Positions 9,247 through 17,261 of a stretch of DNA of 64,000 nucleotides are shown piece by piece. Position 1 is the stretch's first letter. Each line of letters begins with the position of its first letter. The notes under the pieces were generated by a model. The model had not been told where the DNA came from, did not search any database, and saw only the letters and a list, made by a program, of their open reading frames with translations. The DNA comes from Clostridia bacterium (lineage in GTDB: Bacteria > Bacillota > Clostridia > Oscillospirales > Acutalibacteraceae): contig JAFRUO010000003.1 of assembly GCA_017438845.1 (NCBI GenBank), positions 111,781 through 175,780 of the forward strand. Reading direction: 5' to 3'. The translations under genes and the position numbers were made by a program.

Positions 9247-10248
9247 TTATCTTCCTCTGTGGTTAAGATAAGCGCTCAGTACAAGCTGCATTACGCTGTA
9301 ACCGAAAAGCGAATAAAGCTTTGCGGCAAGACGCGCCTTGCGGTCCATCGTGTTGCCCTTTAAATATCTTTTGCAAACATCCTTTAAAAAGCCGTTAATC
9401 TCCTTTTTCTGTCCGGAGCTAAGTTTAACCTTGCCCGTAAGGGCTACAAGGATTACCGTCTGATACATAAGGTAGCTCATAAGCGCAGGGCGCATTTCCT
9501 CGCCCGCCGCTTCAATTACCTTGATTGAGGAATCAATAATGTTGCAAAAATCCTTTAAGTGCTTATAGTCCTTGGTAGAGGTGATTGAGCCCTCTCTGCC
9601 GATACGGTAAACGTAAACGCTGTGCGAATACATACTGATTTTCGGCTCAAGCGCAAAAAGCCTGATTGCCCATTCAAGATCCTCGGTCTTGATACCCACC
9701 TTAAAGAAAAGGTCGTTGTCAACAAGGAATTTTCTGTTAATCATTTTTAAGCAGGCGGAAATATTCACCTTGCTTTCCTTAACCATTTTGGTGAAAAGCT
9801 CGGGTGTGCTCATCCCTTCGACGCCGTCAAGCTCATAAAGCCTTTCCGAGGCGATACTGCCGTCGGCGGCTCTCGCTTTTTTAAGCCCGTAGCAGACAAT
9901 GTCCGAGCCTTCCCTGTCCGCAATTGAAACCAAATTCTCAAGCGCGTCGTCCTCGTCCCAATAATCGTCCGAGTCAATAAAACAAACAAAGTCGCCCTGC
10001 GCCTTGCGAAGTCCGTAATTCCTTGCGTCGGAAAGTCCGCCGTTCGGCTTGTGAAAAGCGGAGATGTTTTCGTGCTCCGATGCCAACCTGTCACATATTT
10101 CGGGACAGGAGTCGGGCGAGCCGTCGTCGACAAGAATGATTTCAATGTTCCCGTAGCTCTGCTTTAACACAGAGTCAACGCAATTTTCGAGAAAGCTTTC
10201 TGTTTTGTATATCGGAATAACAAACGAAACCAACGGTTTGTCACTCAT
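9247..10248 (-). CDS. Family 2 glycosyltransferase
   Basis: A 333-residue protein opening PLVSFVIPIYKTESFLENCV, the standard GT2 N-terminus, followed by IEIILVDDGSPDSCPEICD and FVCFIDSDDYWDED (the DXD/SDD donor-metal motif near residue 92). NGGLSDARNYGLRKAQGD is the usual GNGVSRARN-like segment. It transfers a sugar from a nucleotide donor to the growing lipid-linked unit. The C-terminal third lacks clear membrane spans. The ATG at 10248 is preceded by GAGGGTACGC, and the gene follows the epimerase after 19 bases. Donor unknown. Confidence 0.88.
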   Translation of the reverse strand: MSDKPLVSFVIPIYKTESFLENCVDSVLKQSYGNIEIILVDDGSPDSCPEICDRLASEHENISAFHKPNGGLSDARNYGLRKAQGDFVCFIDSDDYWDEDDALENLVSIADREGSDIVCYGLKKARAADGSIASERLYELDGVEGMSTPELFTKMVKESKVNISACLKMINRKFLVDNDLFFKVGIKTEDLEWAIRLFALEPKISMYSHSVYVYRIGREGSITSTKDYKHLKDFCNIIDSSIKVIEAAGEEMRPALMSYLMYQTVILVALTGKVKLSSGQKKEINGFLKDVCKRYLKGNTMDRKARLAAKLYSLFGYSVMQLVLSAYLNHRGR

Positions 10249-10267
10249 AAGCGTACCCTCCGAAAAA

Positions 10268-11242
10268 TTAAAGATTTTCCTTATACCACTCTATTGCAAG
10301 CTTGATGCCGTCAGCAAAGCTGTAATCGGGGTTGTAGCCAAGAAGCCTTTTCGCCTTGGAAATATCGGCATTCGAGTGCTTGATGTCGCCCTTGCGGTCG
10401 GGACCGAAATTCGGCTCAAGCTCAATTCCGAGAGCCCTTGTAAGACCGTAGTAAATATCGATAAGGTATTCCCTGCCGCCGTAGGCGATGTTATAAGCCT
10501 CGCCCGCCGCCTCGTGAGAAGCAAGACAGGCTCGCAGGTTTGCCTCAATGACGTTGTCAACATAGGTGAAGTCACGGCTCTGTTTTCCGTCGCCGTTGAT
10601 GGTCGGGGTTTCTCCGCGCATCAGCTGCATTATAAACTTCGGAATAACGGCGGCGTATGCGCCGTTGGGGTCCTGCCTTCTGCCGAACACGTTAAAATAA
10701 CGCATACCGTAGGTGTCAAGCCCGTAATGCATCGTGTAAAGCTTTGCCCATTCCTCATCGCAACGCTTTGTAAGCGCATAGGGTGAAAGAAGGTTGCCCT
10801 CCCTGCCCTCGGTTTTCGGAAGGTTGGGCTCGTCGCCGTAAACCGACGAGGACGAAGCGTAAACGAATTTCTTAACACCGTTCTGCCTGGCGGCTTCAAG
10901 CATATTCAAGGTTCCCTGAATATTGTTCTGACAGTAGAAAAGCGGCATTTCAAGCGAACGGGGCACGCTTCCCCAAGCCGCCTGATTAAGAACATAGTCA
11001 ACGCCCTCGCAAGCCTTCATACAGGTATCAAGGTCCTTTATATCCCCCTTGATGAACTCGTAATTCGGGTTGTCAAGGAACATATCGACGTTCTTCTGCT
11101 TGCCTGTCGACAGATCGTCCAGGCACCTTACTCTGCAGCCCTTGTTAAGTATAGCCTCGCAGAGGTTTGAGCCGATAAAGCCGGCTCCTCCCGTCACCAG
11201 AAAAAGGGTGTCTGCGGGAAATGTAAGCTCTTTAAATCCCAT
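10268..11242 (-). CDS. UDP-GlcNAc 4-epimerase, WbpP/TviC type
   Basis: A 324-residue extended short-chain dehydrogenase with the NAD motif TGGAGFIGSNL (residues 17-27), the catalytic pair YALTK plus upstream SSSSVYG, and NQAAWGSVPRSLEMP, which is very close to the segment typical of WbpP/TviC UDP-N-acetylhexosamine epimerases. It interconverts UDP-GlcNAc and UDP-GalNAc (or the corresponding acids). The next gene upstream is a WbpO/TviB-type 6-dehydrogenase; the two together produce UDP-GalNAcA in Vi antigen and O6-antigen loci, which is the likely job here. The genes are separated by two bases only. Confidence 0.88.
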   Translation of the reverse strand: MGFKELTFPADTLFLVTGGAGFIGSNLCEAILNKGCRVRCLDDLSTGKQKNVDMFLDNPNYEFIKGDIKDLDTCMKACEGVDYVLNQAAWGSVPRSLEMPLFYCQNNIQGTLNMLEAARQNGVKKFVYASSSSVYGDEPNLPKTEGREGNLLSPYALTKRCDEEWAKLYTMHYGLDTYGMRYFNVFGRRQDPNGAYAAVIPKFIMQLMRGETPTINGDGKQSRDFTYVDNVIEANLRACLASHEAAGEAYNIAYGGREYLIDIYYGLTRALGIELEPNFGPDRKGDIKHSNADISKAKRLLGYNPDYSFADGIKLAIEWYKENL

Positions 11243-11244
11243 AA

Positions 11245-12570
11245 TTATAATCTCCAGTAATTGTATCCTGCTTTTTCGTACTCGTCCCTGTCAAGAAGTC
11301 CCTTGACGTCAACAAGCACCTTTTCGGAATTGTCCGCCTTTTTGAAAAGACGGTCAAAGTCAGCCGGTCCGAGTCCCTTGAAGCTTTCATGGCTTACGGC
11401 AAGGATGACCGCGTCGCAGTCCGTGATGTCGGAAACATCCTCAAACTCAATTCCGTAAAGGCGCTTTGCCTCGTCGGCGTCAGCCTCCGGGTCGGCAATT
11501 CTTGCCCTTATGCCGTATTCAAGAAGCTCGTTATATATGTCAATGATTTTTGTGTTTCTTGTGTCGGGGCAGTTTTCCTTAAAGGTAAAGCCTAAGATTG
11601 CTACCCTTGCATTTTTGATTGAAACGTCAGCCTTGATAAGGTTTTTAACGGTGCTTTCGGCAACATATTTTCCCATATCGTCGTTAATACGTCTGCCCGA
11701 AAGGATAATCTGGCTGTGATAGCCGAGACTTTCCGCCTTATAGGTAAGATAATAAGGGTCGACGCCTATGCAATGTCCGCCGACAAGTCCGGGGTAAAAT
11801 TTAAGGAAATTCCACTTTGTGCCTGCCGCCTCGAGAACGGATTTAGTGTCAATGCCCATTTTGTTAAAGATAATGGAAAGCTCGTTCATAAAGGCAATGT
11901 TGATGTCCCTCTGGCTGTTTTCGATTACCTTTGCGGCTTCGGCAACCTTGATGGACGAGGCTCTGTGTACGCCTGCCTCAACAACAAGCTCATAAACCTT
12001 GGCAACGCAGTCAAGCGTTTCTGCGTCCATACCGCTGACAATCTTCGTGATTGTTTCAAGGCGGTGCACCTTGTCGCCGGGGTTGATTCTTTCGGGAGAA
12101 TAACCGATTTTGAAGTCCTCGCCGCATTTAAGACCCGATTCCCTTTCAAGTATCGGAATACAGATGTCCTCGGTAACTCCGGGGTAAACCGTGCTTTCAT
12201 ACACTACGACAGAGCCCTTTGTAAGGTTTCTGCCGACGATTTCACTGGCTCCCTCAACGGGTGAGAGGTCGGGTGTGTGGTCCTCGTTTACGGGCGTGGG
12301 TACGGCTACGATAAAGAACTTCGCTTTTTTAAGCTCCGCTTCGTCGGCGGTAAACAAAACGCTGCAGTTTTTAATCGCCTCGTCACCCACCTCGTTGGTG
12401 GGGTCGATTCCCGACTTGTAAAGCTCAATTTTCTTTTCGTTAAGGTCAAAGCCTATTACGTCAATTTTTCTTGAGAAGGCTACCGCTATGGGCATACCGA
12501 CATAGCCGAGCCCGACCAGAGCAAGCTTTTCCTCTCTGTTTACTATTTTTTTGTACAATTCGCTGACCAT
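11245..12570 (-). CDS. UDP-N-acetylhexosamine 6-dehydrogenase, WbpO/TviB type
   Basis: A 441-residue nucleotide-sugar dehydrogenase with LALVGLGYVGMPIAVAFS (NAD fold, residues 16-33), VAVPTPV, YESTVYPGVTED, YSPERINPGD and the C-terminal UDP-binding GGHCIGVDPYYLTYKA with the catalytic Cys context. The presence of the GGHCIGVDPYYL block and the length match WbpO/TviB, which oxidise UDP-GlcNAc or UDP-GalNAc to the uronic acid with two NAD+. Together with the downstream epimerase it should supply an aminouronic acid for the polymer. This would give the polymer negative charge and a carboxyl group usable by the TupA-like ligase. Confidence 0.9.
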   Translation of the reverse strand: MVSELYKKIVNREEKLALVGLGYVGMPIAVAFSRKIDVIGFDLNEKKIELYKSGIDPTNEVGDEAIKNCSVLFTADEAELKKAKFFIVAVPTPVNEDHTPDLSPVEGASEIVGRNLTKGSVVVYESTVYPGVTEDICIPILERESGLKCGEDFKIGYSPERINPGDKVHRLETITKIVSGMDAETLDCVAKVYELVVEAGVHRASSIKVAEAAKVIENSQRDINIAFMNELSIIFNKMGIDTKSVLEAAGTKWNFLKFYPGLVGGHCIGVDPYYLTYKAESLGYHSQIILSGRRINDDMGKYVAESTVKNLIKADVSIKNARVAILGFTFKENCPDTRNTKIIDIYNELLEYGIRARIADPEADADEAKRLYGIEFEDVSDITDCDAVILAVSHESFKGLGPADFDRLFKKADNSEKVLVDVKGLLDRDEYEKAGYNYWRL

Positions 12571-12583
12571 ATATCTGCTCCTT

Positions 12584-13687
12584 TTAAAGATTCATTATTT
12601 TAAGCATATCGGCATTAACCCTGCCGACCTCATATTTTTCCTCTGCGATACGTCTGCTCTGCTTTCCCATCTCGCTTATTTTTTCGGGATGCTCAATAAA
12701 GTAAAGCATTTTTTCGCTTACCGCTTCGGCGTCCTTTACGGTGACGAGGAAGCCGTTGACCCCGTCGGTCACGGTTTCACGGCAGCCCTGAGTATCGGTT
12801 GTTATTACGGGACGTGCCGCCGACATAGCCTCAAGCACTGTCCTCGGCGTGCCCTCTCGGTACGAGGGAAGCACATAAACACTGCATTTTTTGTAGTAAG
12901 GTCTTACGTCGCTTGTTTCCTCGAAACGCTCGACAACGCCCTCGGAGATGTATTTTTCAATATCCTCCTTTTTAATTGCGTCCTGCATTTCGGTTTCGTA
13001 TTTACCGAGAAGGTAAAACTCGGCTTCGGGATGCTTCTGCTTTGTAAGCTTCGCCGCCTCGAGATACTCCCCGACGCCCTTGCTTTTGAGAAGCCTTGAA
13101 AGCATAAAGAAGCTCACATTTTCGGGATAGGGCTCAGGTGTAAAATGAGCCGTATTGACTCCCGAGCCGTTTACAACGTGGCATTTAGTCTTTTTAACAA
13201 GTCCCGAGGAGCAAAACTCCTCAAGGTCGTCTTTGTTCTGAAAGATTACGTTGTCCGCCTTGCCGAGCCCGATTTTATAAAGCGTGCGGACGATTATTCC
13301 GATAACCCTTGCCTTAAGGCTTGTGGCGGTAAAGGCGTAGCCGCCGCCCGTAATCATGCCGTTAATATTCTTAACGCCTGCCCTTTTTGCGGCAATTGAG
13401 CCGTAAACCACGGGCTTTACCGTGTAGCTGAGCACTGCGTCGGGCTTTTCGGCTTTAAACAGCTCATAAAGCCTTTTGCAGTATTTGAGGTCGCCCGTAA
13501 TGCTTGTCCCCGTTTTGTTCATGGGGATTTCCTCAAAGCGAGCGCCGAGCGCGGTGATTTTTTCGACGTCGGTGCTGTCGGGTCCCGTGACGACAACCTC
13601 GTAGCCCTTGGAAATAATCTCCTTAACAAGGTCGCCTCTGAAATTGTATACGGTTCTGTTCTTAGGAGAAATCAGAATAAATTTCAT
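12584..13687 (-). CDS. Glycosyltransferase, GT4 (WbpH/PglA-like)
   Basis: A 367-residue GT-B glycosyltransferase. The ATG at 13687 (MKFILISPKNRTVYNFRGDL) is preferred: it has AAGGAT 8 bases upstream and sits six bases after the previous stop, while a longer in-frame reading to 13807 would lie inside the upstream gene. Features: YTVKPVVYGSIAAKRAGVKN, INGMITGGGYAFT, NGSGVNTAHFTP opening the donor half and SYREGTPRTVLEAMSAARPVI with the EX7E motif. TVKPxxYG..AA with G-rich following segment is typical of the GT4 enzymes that add the second sugar onto undecaprenyl-PP-HexNAc. Confidence 0.87.
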   Translation of the reverse strand: MKFILISPKNRTVYNFRGDLVKEIISKGYEVVVTGPDSTDVEKITALGARFEEIPMNKTGTSITGDLKYCKRLYELFKAEKPDAVLSYTVKPVVYGSIAAKRAGVKNINGMITGGGYAFTATSLKARVIGIIVRTLYKIGLGKADNVIFQNKDDLEEFCSSGLVKKTKCHVVNGSGVNTAHFTPEPYPENVSFFMLSRLLKSKGVGEYLEAAKLTKQKHPEAEFYLLGKYETEMQDAIKKEDIEKYISEGVVERFEETSDVRPYYKKCSVYVLPSYREGTPRTVLEAMSAARPVITTDTQGCRETVTDGVNGFLVTVKDAEAVSEKMLYFIEHPEKISEMGKQSRRIAEEKYEVGRVNADMLKIMNL

Positions 13688-13692
13688 AAGTT

Positions 13693-14601
13693 TTATCCTT
13701 CTGTGTATTGTTTGATATTTGAATAGATGACGTCGAAAAGCCGTCCGTTGTTTTCGGGTGAAGCGTAGCAGTTGTGCGGAGTGACGATAACGTTCCGCAT
13801 ATCCCAAAGCTCGCTGTCGGGTGAAAGAGGCTCGCTTTCAAAAACGTCAAGCACTGCTCCGCCGACCTGTCCGCTTTTGAGGGCAGAAAGCAAGTCGGCT
13901 TCGTTCACCACCGCTCCCCTTGCAAGGTTTACAAGCACCGAGCCCCGCTTAAAGCAGGCGAACATCTCACTGTCAAACAGTCCTCTTGTTTCGTTTGTCA
14001 AGGGCAGTGTTAAGACTACTATATCCGCCCGGTGCAGTGCATCACCGAGCTCAGGCATCGGATAAAAGGAAGAGTAATATTCACTCTTAGGGCACACTAA
14101 ATCCGCGCCTGCCACACTTTTACAAAAAGCCGCATAACGCTTTGCACATTCCGTGCCTACGCTGCCGCAACCGACAACAAGCACCTGCTTTGAAGAAAGC
14201 TCCTCAAGAGAATACTCCTTGTGCCAGAGGTGCTTTTTTTGGTTTTCGTAAAAGAAGGGAAGCCTTTTGTAAAGAGCAAGAGTGCCTGCAAGCGCAAACT
14301 CCGCCATCGGGATACTGTAAACCCCTCTTGCATTACAGAGCAATATTTCGTGCTCCTTTACGAAGTCAAGCGGAATACGGTCAAGTCCTGCGGAGGTGGT
14401 CTGAATAAATTTCAGTCCCTTAAAAAGCGAAATGTCGTTATACAAAAACAGTCCGTTGCACACAACGGCTTCAACGTCGGAAACGTCAAAGGGAATCTTT
14501 TCCCTCTCGTCACGGTGAAACAAAAGCTCACAGCCGAGCCCTCTTAAAAGGCTCAGCATTTCTTCGCTGTATGAAAAAGCACCCGTGAGTAAAAGCTTCA
14601 T
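13693..14601 (-). CDS. D-isomer-specific 2-hydroxyacid dehydrogenase
   Basis: A 302-residue member of the D-2-hydroxyacid dehydrogenase family. The NAD motif VLVVGCGSVGTECAKRY is around residues 139-155; catalytic Arg (NLARGAVVNE), Glu (DVFESEPL) and His (VTPHNCY) are all in place. It should reduce a 2-oxoacid to a D-2-hydroxyacid or the reverse, in the cytosol. It lies inside the polysaccharide operon, two genes below an HpcH/HpaI aldolase, which makes production of an acidic non-sugar substituent a reasonable inference. Alternatives are a housekeeping phosphoglycerate-type dehydrogenase, but the SerA regulatory domain is absent. Confidence 0.85.
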   Translation of the reverse strand: MKLLLTGAFSYSEEMLSLLRGLGCELLFHRDEREKIPFDVSDVEAVVCNGLFLYNDISLFKGLKFIQTTSAGLDRIPLDFVKEHEILLCNARGVYSIPMAEFALAGTLALYKRLPFFYENQKKHLWHKEYSLEELSSKQVLVVGCGSVGTECAKRYAAFCKSVAGADLVCPKSEYYSSFYPMPELGDALHRADIVVLTLPLTNETRGLFDSEMFACFKRGSVLVNLARGAVVNEADLLSALKSGQVGGAVLDVFESEPLSPDSELWDMRNVIVTPHNCYASPENNGRLFDVIYSNIKQYTEG

Positions 14602-14604
14602 TAT

Positions 14605-15585
14605 TTATTCCTCTGTTTTCTTTTCTTTCTTTATTATTTTTCCCGAAAGCTTTTCAGCCCCCGAGGTGATAAGCTTCGCCGCACCGTGAAGCACGAATGC
14701 GCCGGCAATGATTGTCGCCGTCAGCAGCACCCAGTTTACGGGGAAGCGAAAGCGCTCCGCAAAAAACGGTATTATACCGATTTGCACAAGGTATATTTCA
14801 AGAGTTATTTCGGAAATAAATTCTATTATTTTTTTAACGGGCTTAGGCAAGCGCTCAAGGCGTGAGTCGATACCGGCAAAGCAACGGAACACAAAGTAAA
14901 GAAGCACGAGAAGCGCCGCCTGGTTTGCAAGCTGAAAGCGACTGATTGACTGCCATTTTGAAAAAGCGATTTTACTTACAAAATATACTCCCGCAAAGAA
15001 AACGAGCAAAAGCCAGTTTATAAGCCTGTTTTTATCTTTGAAGCGGTCAAGATTAATTCTGAAATATGCTCCGAGCAGCATTGCCTCGGCGAAGATAAAG
15101 CGGATAAACGGAGCTCGGACGGTGTCGATATTATAGCTTGTCTTGTCGACAAGGAAAACGTAAACAAGCATCTGAGCAAGAAGCACGCCGAGAAAGACGA
15201 AATGAACGTTCTGCTTGAGCTTATCAAGCTTCATTATAAAATAAAACGGGATGTACAGAAGAATTATCGAAGCGACAAAGTGGTAATTCGTCGGGTAAAC
15301 AAGGAAATAAAGCCAGCCCTTGCTGTCGACGGAAATAATACCGACAAAAAGATAAAACAGGGTGATAAGAATAACCTGCGGATATATCCTCGTGACACGC
15401 TTTGCGTACCACGTCGGGAAGCCCTGCTTAACGTTGCAAAGACAGAAGCCCGAAACCGCAAAGAAAATAACGTCACCGAGCAGACCGCCGTTGGCGATTA
15501 AATCGGTCGGGTAAATACCGACGTAATGTGAATTTGTAATTATCATTGCCGCCAGAGCGCGCAACACGGTAACAAAAAAAATCAT
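14605..15585 (-). CDS. Acyltransferase 3 family membrane protein
   Basis: A 326-residue membrane protein with the AT3 start FFVTVLRALAAMIITNSHY (Arg and His conserved), VIFFAVSGFCL and about ten hydrophobic segments; a lysine-rich cytoplasmic tail ends the protein (KIIKKEKKTEE). Predicted to O-acylate a polysaccharide intermediate or the finished polymer across the membrane. It differs clearly from the other AT3 protein at 1429-2388. It starts one base after the aldolase stop, indicating co-translation. Acyl donor unknown; a non-acetyl donor made with the nearby aldolase and dehydrogenase is possible but speculative. Confidence 0.83.
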   Translation of the reverse strand: MIFFVTVLRALAAMIITNSHYVGIYPTDLIANGGLLGDVIFFAVSGFCLCNVKQGFPTWYAKRVTRIYPQVILITLFYLFVGIISVDSKGWLYFLVYPTNYHFVASIILLYIPFYFIMKLDKLKQNVHFVFLGVLLAQMLVYVFLVDKTSYNIDTVRAPFIRFIFAEAMLLGAYFRINLDRFKDKNRLINWLLLVFFAGVYFVSKIAFSKWQSISRFQLANQAALLVLLYFVFRCFAGIDSRLERLPKPVKKIIEFISEITLEIYLVQIGIIPFFAERFRFPVNWVLLTATIIAGAFVLHGAAKLITSGAEKLSGKIIKKEKKTEE

Positions 15586-15586
15586 T

Positions 15587-16411
15587 TTATTTTCCTATAA
15601 TTTTATTTACACGTTCAACTGTGTCAAGGTGGCTGTCACGGAACATTTCGTCGGTGTATGCGCCGACCTTTTTTTCAAACTCCCTGAACTCGGTTACGCC
15701 GTCGGAAAAAAGCCTTTCGACATATTTCGGGTCGCCCGTCTTTGAAAGGTTGCAGAAAGCCCTTGAAAGAATGACCATTTGCGAGCCGAGCCTGTAATGC
15801 TCGGTAATAATGTTCTCGGCAGGAAGCGGTACTTCAGCGGCATTTCCTACCCTGCCGACTCCGCCGAAGCCGTAGAAAACGCCCTTCTCCCTGAATTTAT
15901 TACAAAGCCGTTCAACAGTGCCGTCGGCAACAAGCTCGAACATAAATTTCATCCTGTAGCCGAGGTGCAGGTCGTTAAGCCCGATATGTATTTCGTCAAT
16001 TCCGTCAAGCTTTAAAATATCGTCAATTACCTCAACCGCTTCGGGCGTTTCGAGAAGAAGGCAGGTTTTCGCCCTGCCGCCGACTGCGTCAAGAAAGCGT
16101 TCAACCTCGCCGACCGTTTTAAAATACGGAAGCATAACTATGTCTGCGCCGTCGTTTATCACTCTTGAAACCTCTTCACGGGTGCCGTCATAGACGGAAT
16201 TGACCCTTACTAAAAGCTCCGAGGAATTAAGCACGGCTTTCAGCTTCGCCGTATCGTCAATAGAGTTATGCGAAATAACGGTGTCAAGATGACCCTGACG
16301 CTCCTCCTTGCCCCTGATTTCAAGGTCGAGGAAAATTCTGTCAACCCCTGCCCTCTGAGCGATTTCGGCAATATCGGGTCGGTTGGTAAGATACATTAAT
16401 TTAAGCGCCAT
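15587..16411 (-). CDS. HpcH/HpaI-family aldolase/citrate-lyase-like protein
   Basis: A 274-residue TIM-barrel protein of the HpcH/HpaI aldolase and citrate lyase beta group: DRIFLDLEIRG near the N-terminus, VMLPYFKTVGEVERFL mid-protein, LLETPEAVEVIDDI (the conserved metal-binding Glu in the ETP motif), IDEIHIGLNDLHLGYRM (second acidic site) and YGFGGVGRVGN. These enzymes make or cleave 4-hydroxy-2-oxoacids using pyruvate or an acyl-CoA. Its ATG overlaps the stop of the initiating sugar transferase (TAATG), so it is the second gene of the operon. That is an unusual place for central catabolism, hence a role in making a polymer constituent is inferred. Confidence 0.8.
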   Translation of the reverse strand: MALKLMYLTNRPDIAEIAQRAGVDRIFLDLEIRGKEERQGHLDTVISHNSIDDTAKLKAVLNSSELLVRVNSVYDGTREEVSRVINDGADIVMLPYFKTVGEVERFLDAVGGRAKTCLLLETPEAVEVIDDILKLDGIDEIHIGLNDLHLGYRMKFMFELVADGTVERLCNKFREKGVFYGFGGVGRVGNAAEVPLPAENIITEHYRLGSQMVILSRAFCNLSKTGDPKYVERLFSDGVTEFREFEKKVGAYTDEMFRDSHLDTVERVNKIIGK

Positions 16412-17049
16412 TATTTTAAAACCTCTGTTTTTTCTTCTTTGCCTGCGGTCTGTACCGTAGCGCCCGTGTTTTCGTTGTCGGCATTGGTAACGACCTTGAA
16501 CACGGTCATAAACATAATTTTGATGTCAAGCGGAAGCGATACATGGTCGACATACCAAACGTTAAGCTCAATTCTTCTGTGCCACTCAACCTCTTTCCTG
16601 CCGTTGACCTGCGCCCAGCCAGTGATACCGGGACGTACCTCAAACATCCTGAACTGCTCTTCGGTGTAGTCCTCAACCCGCCACGGGTGGTAGGTAAGCG
16701 GAGGACGGGGCCCGATGAGAGCCATATCGCCCTTGAGTATGTTGACAAGCTGAGGCAGCTCGTCAATACTGGTCTTGCGGATAATCCTGCCGACCTTTGT
16801 AACCCTTGCGTCGTTCTTACCCGAATAAACGCCCGAACCGGTGTGCTCGGAGTTCTGTGCCATAGAGCGGAACTTGTAAATTTCAAATTCCTTTCCGCCC
16901 AGACCGAGACGTTTTTGTTTGAAAATAACGGGACCCTTGCTCTCGCATTTGACCGCCAGCGCCGTAATAAGCATAACCGGGGAAAGAACTATGAGAGCGA
17001 AAAAGGCGATAACGCAGTCGATAGCCCTTTTAAAGAATTTTTTATACAT
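16411..17049 (-). CDS. Undecaprenyl-phosphate sugar phosphotransferase (bacterial sugar transferase)
   Basis: A 212-residue member of the bacterial sugar transferase family (PF02397) and the first gene of the operon. One N-terminal reentrant/transmembrane helix (CVIAFFALIVLSPVMLITAL) is followed by KQKRLGLGGKEFEIYKFRSM, TSIDELPQLVNILKGDMALIGPRPP (split motif: TSIDELPQL and MALIGPRPP) and RPGITGWAQVNGR, all diagnostic. It transfers a phospho-sugar from a UDP-sugar onto undecaprenyl phosphate to begin the repeat unit. I place the start at 17049, where AGGTGG lies seven bases upstream; the 25-residue upstream extension has no ribosome site and falls in the leader. C-terminal tail is charged and unlike the family core. 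Confidence 0.92.
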   Translation of the reverse strand: MYKKFFKRAIDCVIAFFALIVLSPVMLITALAVKCESKGPVIFKQKRLGLGGKEFEIYKFRSMAQNSEHTGSGVYSGKNDARVTKVGRIIRKTSIDELPQLVNILKGDMALIGPRPPLTYHPWRVEDYTEEQFRMFEVRPGITGWAQVNGRKEVEWHRRIELNVWYVDHVSLPLDIKIMFMTVFKVVTNADNENTGATVQTAGKEEKTEVLK

Positions 17050-17086
17050 ATGTACCACCTGTTTTCGTGTACGCAAAACGTCTGAA

Positions 17087-17160
17087 ATTAAGCTTACTTT
17101 CAAGCGTTCCCGAGAAATGAGCATAATTTATCACTTTACACTACTGCATAGTAAGCTAAT
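17087..17160 (-). other. Leader of the polysaccharide operon with flanking inverted repeat
   Basis: The untranslated leader between the predicted start of transcription (about 17158) and the first gene (17049) is closed by an imperfect inverted repeat: attaagcttact at 17087-17098 and agtaagctaat at 17150-17160, with about 50 bases between. The RNA could fold into a stem that brings the 5' end next to the ribosome site region. No run of U follows directly, so it is not an obvious terminator. Possible roles are RNA stability or regulation; nothing more can be said. Confidence 0.4.
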
Positions 17161-17164
17161 CATA

Positions 17165-17193
17165 ACTATACCACGAAGGAGCATAAAAGTCAA
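17165..17193 (-). promoter_or_regulatory. Sigma-A type promoter of the polysaccharide operon
   Basis: Minus-strand TTGACT (17193-17188), a 17-base spacer and TATAGT (17170-17165). Both boxes match five of six consensus positions and the spacing is ideal. It lies 116 bases upstream of the first start codon of the operon and no other comparable promoter was seen in the 15 kb that follow. Confidence 0.8.
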
Positions 17194-17213
17194 TTATAAA
17201 AGCGCTCTTTAAT

Positions 17214-17252
17214 AAAGGAAAAAGCCACCGCCTTTCGGGGTGAAAGACGGTG
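17214..17252 (-). terminator. Intrinsic terminator after the GH25 lysozyme gene
   Basis: Eleven-base stem caccgcctttc (17226-17236) with gaaagacggtg (17242-17252), one G-U pair, short loop; on the minus strand it is followed by GGCTTTTTCC. It ends the phage-derived cassette just upstream of the polysaccharide promoter. Confidence 0.8.
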
Positions 17253-17261
17253 ACCCTTTTG

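Noticed and set aside
11716..12264. 182-codon plus-strand frame opposite the nucleotide-sugar dehydrogenase
   Set aside because: Overlaps a gene with full family motifs; no domain or start signal on this strand.
13687..13807. N-terminal extension of the GT4 protein
   Set aside because: Lies inside the dehydrogenase gene; the ATG at 13687 has a ribosome site and matches the family N-terminus.
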